A DNA stretch of 64,000 nucleotides, taken from NCBI GenBank assembly GCA_964432205.1, contig CAYSMK010000005.1:1-64000 (forward strand), read 5' to 3'. Made by a program: the position numbers and the translations under genes. Shown piece after piece: positions 58,046-64,000 of the stretch (positions are counted from its first letter, which is position 1; every line of letters starts with the position of its first letter). Source of the DNA: Geomobilibacter sp964432205 (GTDB lineage Bacteria; Desulfobacterota; Desulfuromonadia; Geobacterales; DSM-12255). The notes beneath the pieces were generated by a model, which was not told where the DNA came from, searched no databases, and saw only the letters and a list, made by a program, of their open reading frames with translations.

Positions 58046-58555
58046 ATGATAACAAATCGGTTATTATCTATATGGCCTCTTGAAGGGGGTGAGCAAGGTT
58101 TAGGAAATTCCTGTTTTCTTGACCTTCCACTAACTGCGTTCTTTGCGTCCCGTCAATGCCCCGGCGTAGCAATCCGGGCGGCTATGGATTGGGCCGTCGA
58201 GCAGGCGCGCAGCAAAAGCCCGGTCATCAGTGGCTTTCATTCTCCACTGGAACAGTCGGTTCTGGAGGTAATGCTTACAGCAGGTGCGCCATGTGTCATC
58301 GTCATAGCCCGCAAACTCGATCATGCTCATCTGCCGCCAGCCTGGTTGCAGGCTGCGGCGGCGGGAAACGTGGCAGTTATTAGCATGGATGAGACGACAC
58401 GCCAGCTTTCGGCAGAGATGGCGGCGTGCCGCAATGAGTGGGTTGCTAGGCACGCCAAAGGGATAGTGATCGGTCATGCATCATCAAGCGGAGGATTAGG
58501 GAAACTGGCACTGCAATGGGAGCACGATGGAAGAGAGGTGACGTACCTTTCATAG
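58046..58555 (+). CDS. DprA-like Rossmann-fold protein
   Basis: A 169-residue protein of the DprA/LOG-like nucleotide-binding group: LPLTAFFASRQCPGVAIRAA, PVISGFHSPLEQSVLEVML, RKLDHAHLPPAWLQAAAAG, AACRNEWVARHAKGIVIGHA and SSSGGLGKLAL follow the pattern of the DprA Rossmann core, including the conserved GFHSxxE and ASxxGxxxKL parts. True DprA is about twice as long, with a SAM-like N-terminal domain that is absent here. The ribosome site is weak and the start may lie elsewhere. The ORF lies between two copies of an AT-rich repeat module, so it is probably part of a mobile or defence-like unit with the AlbA_2 gene. Confidence 0.72.
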   Translation: MITNRLLSIWPLEGGEQGLGNSCFLDLPLTAFFASRQCPGVAIRAAMDWAVEQARSKSPVISGFHSPLEQSVLEVMLTAGAPCVIVIARKLDHAHLPPAWLQAAAAGNVAVISMDETTRQLSAEMAACRNEWVARHAKGIVIGHASSSGGLGKLALQWEHDGREVTYLS

Positions 58556-58582
58556 GCGTGGGAAAGCTCGACGTCAAGGTGT

Positions 58583-58669
58583 TTATTATCTATTGCCGAA
58601 GATAATAAACTGCAAAATCATGAAAAAACCATAAATATCAACCTGATACAAAACAGCTTATTATCTTTT
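58583..58669. repeat. AT-rich TTATTATC module, copy 2
   Basis: TTATTATC (58583-58590), ten bases, GATAATAA (58601-58608), 49 bases, TTATTATCTTTT (58658-58669). It has the same layout as copy 1, and the two copies bracket the DprA-like gene. A further TTATTATC lies at 58061-58068 in the gene's first codons. Confidence 0.75.
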
Positions 58670-58684
58670 GAGTCAAATTAAACC

Positions 58685-58715
58685 AAAGGGCCGCCGGAAA
58701 ATCCGGCGGCCCTTT
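58685..58715. terminator. bidirectional terminator below hemB
   Basis: AAAGGGCCGCCGG, loop AAAAT, CCGGCGGCCCTTT is a perfect 13-bp stem. T-rich runs on both strands let it end the hemB operon and transcripts from the DprA-like side. Confidence 0.85.
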
Positions 58716-58754
58716 GCATTCAAAACATGAAAGTAGAGGAATTCTACTTATCGA

Positions 58755-59738
58755 TCAGTAGTTGCCGCTCTTCAGCAGCCTGGCCACTTCCTTGGCGTGA
58801 TAGGTCAGGATCAGGTCGGCACCGGCCCGCTTGAAGGAAAGCATGGTCTCCATGATGACCCTCTCCTCGTCGATCCAGCCGTTTTGGGCCGCGGCCTTGA
58901 TCATGCTGTATTCGCCGGAGACGTTGTAGGCGGCCACCGGCAGGTTGAACTCGTTGCGCACGTCGCGGATGATGTCCAGGTACGGGAGGCCCGGCTTGAC
59001 CATGAGGATGTCGGCCCCCTCCTCAACGTCCATCTGGGCTTCGCGGATCGCTTCGAGGCGGTTCCCCGGGTCCATCTGGTAGGAGCGGCGGTCACCGAAC
59101 TGGGGGGTCGATTCGGCCGCCTCCCGGAACGGACCGTAGTAGCCGGAGGCGTACTTGACCGCATAGCTCATGACCGGGATATGCTCGAAGCAGTTTTCGT
59201 CCAGGATTTCCCTTATGGCCGCCACCCGGCCGTCCATCATATCGGACGGAGCGACCATGTCGGCCCCGGCCCGGGCGTGGGAGAGCGCCTCCCTGGCCAG
59301 GAGTTCCAGGGTGGAGTCGTTGTCCACGTCGCCGTCCTTGATGATGCCGCAATGACCATGGTCTGTGTATTCGCACATGCAGACGTCGGTGATGACCGCC
59401 AGGCCCGGCACCTCTTTCTTCAGCGCACGGATCGTCTCCTGGATGATACCGTGCTCGGCGTAGGCATCGCTCCCCACCGCATCCTTGGTCTCCGGGATGC
59501 CAAAGAGGATCACCGCCGGCACACCCAGTTCATGGACTTCCTGGGCCTCGGCAACGATATGCTCGATGGACTGCTGATAGATCCCCGGCATGGAGGAGAT
59601 CTCCTTTTTGATCCCCTTGCCGAAGGCGGAGAACATCGGGTAGATCAGGTCGTTGGCCGAGAGGGAGGTCTCACGGACCATCCTGCGGAACACCTCTTTG
59701 CCACGGATCCTACGGGCACGGAATTGGGGGAAGAACAT
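58755..59738 (-). CDS. hemB: porphobilinogen synthase (ALA dehydratase)
   Basis: HemB condenses two 5-aminolevulinate molecules to porphobilinogen. The 327-residue protein has the two active-site lysines in MSYAVKYASGYYGPF and LMVKPGLPYLD, and the zinc-type cysteines in DVCMCEYTDHGHCG, so it is the Zn2+-dependent form. The ATG is preceded by AAGGAG. It is the last gene of the ccs-hemA-hemC-cobA/hemD-hemB order and is followed by the terminator. Confidence 0.97.
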   Translation of the reverse strand: MFFPQFRARRIRGKEVFRRMVRETSLSANDLIYPMFSAFGKGIKKEISSMPGIYQQSIEHIVAEAQEVHELGVPAVILFGIPETKDAVGSDAYAEHGIIQETIRALKKEVPGLAVITDVCMCEYTDHGHCGIIKDGDVDNDSTLELLAREALSHARAGADMVAPSDMMDGRVAAIREILDENCFEHIPVMSYAVKYASGYYGPFREAAESTPQFGDRRSYQMDPGNRLEAIREAQMDVEEGADILMVKPGLPYLDIIRDVRNEFNLPVAAYNVSGEYSMIKAAAQNGWIDEERVIMETMLSFKRAGADLILTYHAKEVARLLKSGNY

Positions 59739-59809
59739 GGGGTTTCTCCTTTTCTTTCATCGCCGGGAAGCCTCTTCGAAGGGATGGCAGAGAGGCTGCG
59801 CAGGGCGGC

Positions 59810-61354
59810 TCATTCTTTATTACCGTAATACTGTACTATGGCGTCGGTCATGGCCGCAAGGGTATATTCCCCGGGCTCGATGGCCACCTTCAGTCCCAGC
59901 TCCCGACAGGTGCTGGCCGTAATCGGCCCGATGGCCGCCACTGCCACCCCCTCCAGGAGGCCGAAGAGCCGGTTGACCCCGAGCACCTTGGCCAGATTGT
60001 CGACAGTGGAGGATGAGGTGAAGGTGATGCAGTCGATCCGCCGCTCCTCAAGCGCCCGGATCGCCTCGGCCGGGAGTTCGTCCGGCAGTACGTTGCGATA
60101 GGCGACCGGGGCCAGTACTTCCGCCCCCATCCGCGTCAGCGCCGCGGGGATCACGTCCCGGGCGCGGTCGGCCCGGGGAAAGAGGACACGGACACCGGCA
60201 AGCTGGAACCCGGCGAACTCCGCCACCACCCCTTCGGCCTTGTAGTCGGCCGGCACGAGGTCGGGACGGATGCCGTGGGGCAGGAGCGAGGCGGCGGTCT
60301 TGGGGCCGACTGCGGCAACCCGGCAGTTCCCAAGGGCGCGACTGTCCTTACCCAGTTCAGTGAGGCGGGTGAAAAAATGTTTCACCGCGTTGACGGAAGT
60401 AAAGATGATCCAGCCGCAGGCGGAGAGATTGGCAATGGCGGCATCCATCTCATCCCACGACTCGGGGGGAACGATGGCAATGGTAGGGCATTCGTAGACC
60501 CTGGCCCCCAGTGCCTGGAGCATATCGCCGAACTCACCGGCCTGGTCGGCAGCCCGGGTGACGAGTATTGTCCGGCCGAAAAGTGGACGATTGTCGAACC
60601 AGCGGAGCCGCTCCCGCAGGCGGACCACCTCTCCCACCACGGTGATGGCCGGCGCCTTGAACCCGACCCGCCTCGCCTGTTCGGCGATGTCGGCCAGGGT
60701 CCCCTCCAGCACCTCCTGCTCCGGGTGGGTGCCCCAGCGGACCAGGGCCACCGGGGTATCCGGCGAACGGCCGTGGGCAATCAGGTTGGCAGTAATCAGT
60801 GGGAGATTCTTCACCCCCATGTAGAAGACCACGGTGCCGCTGCCGAGGGAAAGCCGCTCCCAGTCGATCTCGGAACTCTCCTTGGCCGGGTGTTCGTGGC
60901 CGGTGACAAAGGCCACCGACGTGGTGACATGCCGATGGGTGAGCGGGATGCCGGCATAGGCGGCAGCACCGATCCCGGCCGTGACGCCGGGCACGATCTC
61001 GAACGGGATGCCGGCCTCCACCAGGGCCTCGCACTCCTCTCCTCCCCGGCCGAACACGAACGGGTCCCCACCCTTGAGACGGGCGACCACCTTGCCTTCC
61101 AGCGCCTTCTGCACCAGAAGTTCGTTGATCTGACTCTGTTCCCGGTTGTGGGCACCGCCGACCTTGCCGGAATAGATCAGCTCCGCATCCGGCCGGGCGT
61201 GAGCCAGCAATCGCTGGTTGGCCAGGTAGTCATACAGCACCACATCGGCCCTGGCAATGGAGTCGCGTCCCTTGACCGTAATCAGCCCCGGGTCGCCGGG
61301 GCCGGCGCCGATGAGATAGACATAACCCGATTTTCCAACTGGCATTGTTTTCAC
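59810..61354 (-). CDS. uroporphyrinogen-III methyltransferase/synthase fusion
   Basis: A fusion of CobA and HemD of 514 residues from GTG 61354, which has AGGA upstream; ATG 61345 and TTG 61396 are alternatives. The N-terminal half (about 1-245) is the SAM methyltransferase: VYLIGAGPGDPGLITVKG, GKVVARLKGGDPFVFGRGGEE, GIPLTHR. The C-terminal half (about 255-510) is uroporphyrinogen-III synthase: PLFGRTILVTRAADQ, VLFPRADRARDVIPAAL, CITFTSSSTVDNLAKVL. The fusion places the branch point to siroheme and cobalamin on one chain, as in clostridia and deltaproteobacteria. Confidence 0.95.
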   Translation of the reverse strand: MKTMPVGKSGYVYLIGAGPGDPGLITVKGRDSIARADVVLYDYLANQRLLAHARPDAELIYSGKVGGAHNREQSQINELLVQKALEGKVVARLKGGDPFVFGRGGEECEALVEAGIPFEIVPGVTAGIGAAAYAGIPLTHRHVTTSVAFVTGHEHPAKESSEIDWERLSLGSGTVVFYMGVKNLPLITANLIAHGRSPDTPVALVRWGTHPEQEVLEGTLADIAEQARRVGFKAPAITVVGEVVRLRERLRWFDNRPLFGRTILVTRAADQAGEFGDMLQALGARVYECPTIAIVPPESWDEMDAAIANLSACGWIIFTSVNAVKHFFTRLTELGKDSRALGNCRVAAVGPKTAASLLPHGIRPDLVPADYKAEGVVAEFAGFQLAGVRVLFPRADRARDVIPAALTRMGAEVLAPVAYRNVLPDELPAEAIRALEERRIDCITFTSSSTVDNLAKVLGVNRLFGLLEGVAVAAIGPITASTCRELGLKVAIEPGEYTLAAMTDAIVQYYGNKE

Positions 61355-61462
61355 TGGGGTTCCTGCGATCGGTATTCTGTCCTTGCGGAGAGGCAACTAA
61401 CTGTGACGCGCTGACGAGCGGTTCTCATCCGGCGGAGCCAACAGATCCCGGTAAAACAGCAA

Positions 61463-61490
61463 CGGGGCACAACCGGTCGGAGGTGCCCCG
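61463..61490. other. hairpin between hemC and cobA/hemD
   Basis: CGGGGCAC and GTGCCCCG form an 8-bp stem with a 12-nt loop. There is no T-run, so it may act as an mRNA stability or attenuation element rather than a terminator. Confidence 0.4.
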
Positions 61491-61533
61491 CAAGTGTGAA
61501 ATTAATACGAGCGTAACCCTGTAGGCCGGAAGC

Positions 61534-62487
61534 CTACACGTTCTCGTCCACCCGGCCGATTTCCCGCTGGTAGACTTCTTCGAGAATTTCCTTGCCGCCG
61601 TTGCGCAACAGCCGCTCGGCCAGTTCGGAACCCAGGTGCTCGCAGGCATCCACCGGGCCGATGATGCTCTCCTTCAGCGTCCGCGTTCCGTCCACCGAGG
61701 CGATGAACCCGGTCAGCGTCAGCTGGTCGCCGGTCACCTGGCCAAAGGCGGCAATCGGGACCTGGCACCCACCCTCGCAGCGCTTGAGCAGTGCCCGTTC
61801 GGCCCGCACCGCGTAGCTGGTCTCCGGGTGATTGAAGAAGGCGATGGTCTCCTTGACCGCTTCGTTACTCAGATTGCACTCGATCCCCAGGGCGCCCTGG
61901 CCGATGGCCGGCAGGGAGAGATCGGTGGAAAGCAGTTCCGTAACGTTTTCAGTGAAGCCGAGGCGGTTGAGACCGGCGGCGGCCAGAATCACTGCGTCGA
62001 GCCCTTCGGTGTCCAGCTTCTTCATCCGCGTTTCCACGTTGCCACGGATCACCACCATCTGCAGGTCGGGTCGGGCCTTGAGCAGTTGGGCCTGGCGGCG
62101 CAGGGCGCTGGTGCCGACCTTCGCCCCCTTGGGCAGATCGATGAACTTGATCCCTTTGGAGACGACCGCATCCCGCGGGTCTTCGCGTTCGGTGATGCAG
62201 TGGAGCCCCAGCCCTTCCGGGAACTCGGTGGGAACATCCTTCATGCTGTGCACGGCGATATCGATCTCGCCACGCAGCATAGCCTCTTCGATCTCCTTGA
62301 CGAACAGCCCCTTCCCCCCTACCTGGGCCAGGGGCACATCAAGGATCTTGTCGCCGATGGTCTTGATCTTGACCAGGGTAACTTCCATGTCAGGATAGCG
62401 CTTCTCCAGCTCGGACTTGACCCAGTTGGCCTGCCAGAGGGCCAGCTGGCTGGCTCGGGTACCTATTCTCAATTGCTTCATTGCCAT
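61534..62487 (-). CDS. hemC: hydroxymethylbilane synthase
   Basis: HemC polymerises four porphobilinogens to hydroxymethylbilane on its dipyrromethane cofactor. The start is ATG 62487 with AAGGAG upstream, giving 317 residues (E. coli 313); the frame to 62535 runs into an intergenic repeat. The start MAMKQLRIGTRASQLALWQA, SMKDVPTEFPEGL and the cofactor Cys in LLKRCEGGCQVPIAA are all present. It follows hemA. Confidence 0.97.
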   Translation of the reverse strand: MAMKQLRIGTRASQLALWQANWVKSELEKRYPDMEVTLVKIKTIGDKILDVPLAQVGGKGLFVKEIEEAMLRGEIDIAVHSMKDVPTEFPEGLGLHCITEREDPRDAVVSKGIKFIDLPKGAKVGTSALRRQAQLLKARPDLQMVVIRGNVETRMKKLDTEGLDAVILAAAGLNRLGFTENVTELLSTDLSLPAIGQGALGIECNLSNEAVKETIAFFNHPETSYAVRAERALLKRCEGGCQVPIAAFGQVTGDQLTLTGFIASVDGTRTLKESIIGPVDACEHLGSELAERLLRNGGKEILEEVYQREIGRVDENV

Positions 62488-62507
62488 GTGGTGTATCTCC
62501 TTGTTAA

Positions 62508-62571
62508 GGCGCAGGGCGCAGGGCGCGGGGCACAAGAAAAATCTTGCGCCTTGTGCCTTGTGCCTTGTGCC
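62508..62571. repeat. palindromic repeat between hemA and hemC
   Basis: A 64-bp imperfect inverted repeat made of GCGCAGG-type units on one side and CTTGTGC-type units on the other with a 6-nt loop. It would form a long hairpin with G:U pairs in the mRNA. It looks like a common genomic repeat and may tune hemC translation. Confidence 0.6.
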
Positions 62572-62578
62572 CGATTGT

Positions 62579-63883
62579 TCACTCTTCCAACTCCCCCAGA
62601 TCCTCGCCCCCGGTTTCCCCCAGGTTCAGATCGAACAGGGCGCGCAGTGCATCCACGTAGAGGTCGGTGCGCCCCCCCTGACCGGCCTGTTTCAGGAGGC
62701 TGGTAGGGGGGTGGAGCAGCTTGTTCATCATGGCGTTGGTCAGGGCATCCAGCCGTTTCTGCCCCTCCGGGGGAAGGTCCTTCCAGCCGGCAACGGTCTT
62801 CTCCAGCTCGGCGCGGCGAATCTCGTCGAACTTGGCCCTTAAAGCCACGATGGTGGGAGTCACTTCCAGGGAGGAGAGCCACTTGAAGAACTGTCCGATC
62901 TCCTGGTTGACTATTTCTTCGGCCTTTCTTGCCTCTTCGGCACGCTGCTGGAGGTTGGCGGTCACCACCTCCTGCAGGTCGTCCACGGTATAGAGGTAGA
63001 CGTTTTCCACGTCGTTGACGCCAGGGTCGATGTCCCGCGGGATGGCGATATCGATGAAGAACATCGGCTTCAGTTTGCGGCGGCGCATCACGTCGTCCAG
63101 GTCCTTCGCGCCGATGATGCAGTGTGGGGCGCCGGTGGAGGAGAGGATGATGTCGGCCTTGTGGAGCTGATCGAACAGGTCTTCGAACGGGATGGCCTTT
63201 CCTTCGAACTCCTCGGCCAGCTTTACGGCCCGCTCGAAGGTCCGGTTGGTGACCATCAGCCCACGCACGCCGCTGTTCAGGAAGTGTTTGGCCGCCAGCT
63301 CGCACATCTCGCCGGCACCGATCAGCATGACCGTCTTGTCGGTCAGGTCGTTGAAGATCTTCTTGGCCAGCTCCACGGCGGCAAAGGCAACGGAAACGGC
63401 GGAAGAGGCAATCTTCGTTTCCGTCCGCACCCGCTTGGCCACCGAGAATGCCTTGTGGAGGAACCGATTGAGGATGATGCCGGACGACTTGAATTCGGCA
63501 GCGTAGCCGTAGGCGGTCTTGATCTGGCCGAGGATCTGCGGCTCGCCGACCACCATGGAATCGAGACTGGCGGCAACTCGGAAGACGTGGCGGATCGCCT
63601 CTTCGCCGTGGTGGGTGTAGAGGTGCTGCTCCAGGCTTTCCAGGGGAAAGTTGTGATAGTCGGCCAGGAAGCGCTTGACCCTGGCGATGCCACCGGCGAT
63701 GTCCCGGGTGCAGGCGTAGATCTCGACCCGGTTGCAGGTGGAAACGATGATCGCCTCGGTGACGTCCGGAATCGCCACCAGCTGGCGGAGCGGCTTGTCC
63801 ATCTGGGTCGGGGCGAAGGCGACTTTTTCGCGAATCTGAACCGGGGCTGTTTTGTGGGAAAGCCCCACCACAATGATGTTCAT
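62579..63883 (-). CDS. hemA: glutamyl-tRNA reductase
   Basis: HemA reduces glutamyl-tRNA to glutamate-1-semialdehyde, the first committed step of the C5 tetrapyrrole pathway. The 434-residue protein opens with MNIIVVGLSHKTAPVQIREK; the catalytic Cys is in IIVSTCNRVEIYA (about 50), and the NADPH domain has VMLIGAGEMCELAAKHF. The C-terminal dimerisation helices follow. It is longer than E. coli HemA (418) by a short acidic tail. The ATG has only a weak ribosome site. It follows a cytochrome c assembly gene. Confidence 0.97.
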   Translation of the reverse strand: MNIIVVGLSHKTAPVQIREKVAFAPTQMDKPLRQLVAIPDVTEAIIVSTCNRVEIYACTRDIAGGIARVKRFLADYHNFPLESLEQHLYTHHGEEAIRHVFRVAASLDSMVVGEPQILGQIKTAYGYAAEFKSSGIILNRFLHKAFSVAKRVRTETKIASSAVSVAFAAVELAKKIFNDLTDKTVMLIGAGEMCELAAKHFLNSGVRGLMVTNRTFERAVKLAEEFEGKAIPFEDLFDQLHKADIILSSTGAPHCIIGAKDLDDVMRRRKLKPMFFIDIAIPRDIDPGVNDVENVYLYTVDDLQEVVTANLQQRAEEARKAEEIVNQEIGQFFKWLSSLEVTPTIVALRAKFDEIRRAELEKTVAGWKDLPPEGQKRLDALTNAMMNKLLHPPTSLLKQAGQGGRTDLYVDALRALFDLNLGETGGEDLGELEE

Positions 63884-63901
63884 CTCTGCGCGGCCTCTTC
63901 T

Positions 63902-64000
63902 CTATTTGTAACTGTGCAGCCCCGGCATGAGCAGGTTGACGCCGAGGAAGGTGAATAACATGACAAAGAATCCGATGATGGACAGGATTGCCGCTTTGCG
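63902..64000 (-). CDS. cytochrome c assembly protein, C-terminal end (partial)
   Basis: The last 32 codons of a membrane protein that continues past the window edge. ILSIIGFFVMLFTFLGVNLL, then MPGLHSY, match the C-terminus of the CcsA/ResC/HemX-type haem-handling membrane proteins, and its place before hemA is the usual one in this group. It ends 18 bp upstream of the hemA start. Confidence 0.8.
   Translation of the reverse strand, partial: RKAAILSIIGFFVMLFTFLGVNLLMPGLHSYK

Noticed and set aside
57801..58680. CRISPR array in the AT-rich repeats
   Set aside because: Only two modules with inner inverted repeats, no regular spacer series and no cas genes.

Overview
The window looks like a chromosomal segment of a Geobacter-type deltaproteobacterium (Desulfuromonadales/Geobacterales). 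This rests on high-GC coding sequence, the gene order cytochrome c assembly protein–hemA–hemC–cobA/hemD–hemB at the right end, two genes whose in-frame TGA codons are followed by selenocysteine-insertion hairpins, and the wealth of sensor kinases, c-di-GMP-type and envelope proteins. No rRNA gene, intact tRNA, CRISPR array or transposase was seen.

Layout. 1-2067: AT-richer accessory DNA with a frame-broken HNH-like gene remnant, a small conserved protein, a lipoprotein and about 700 bp without a clear gene. 2068-4814: a PAS/GAF histidine kinase translationally coupled to a CheY-like regulator. 5577-9674: a stand-alone lpxD, a DksA/TraR zinc-finger protein and a membrane spermidine-synthase-like protein. 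9786-21863: a type I secretion locus made of a 1579-residue cadherin-repeat adhesin (with a 100-N assembly gap), a TPR-sulfotransferase, a TolC-like protein, an ABC exporter and a membrane fusion protein. 21897-23082: an exported isoaspartyl methyltransferase and a thioredoxin with UGA in place of the first active-site Cys. 23270-26358: a periplasmic binding protein and a histidine kinase. 26411-28846: a deleted mercuric-reductase-like pseudogene, a TVP38 protein, an AhpD-like protein and the arsenosugar radical SAM protein ArsS, whose C-terminus continues through a UGA (selenocysteine) codon.

29128-31397 holds the exeA/gspA and gspB genes of type II secretion. 31549-38473 holds an HD-GYP protein, a LysR regulator, an exported Ig-like protein, truC, a PHP phosphatase-like protein, and a two-gene unit with a LysM protein. 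38553-43407 encodes a 1390-residue exported protein with a roughly 650-residue Ala/Glu/Lys helix and a LysM partner. Then follow uvrC, an STT3-like oligosaccharyltransferase, glnS, a PIN/antitoxin module with a palindromic operator, a B12-binding radical SAM protein, an S4 protein, a MaoC dehydratase, an aminotransferase, an MBL-fold hydrolase and an Smr protein.

55987-58680 is a second accessory patch: a truncated DUF559 nuclease whose tail is encoded by a palindromic repeat, an AlbA_2/HATPase regulator, a DprA-like Rossmann protein, and two copies of an AT-rich module built from TTATTATC motifs. The window ends in the tetrapyrrole operon on the minus strand. Five unrelated palindromic intergenic repeats occur. 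The main points that simple gene calling would miss are the two selenoproteins (22633-23082 and 27896-28846), several over-extended starts, the merA-like remnant and the likely undersized assembly gap.
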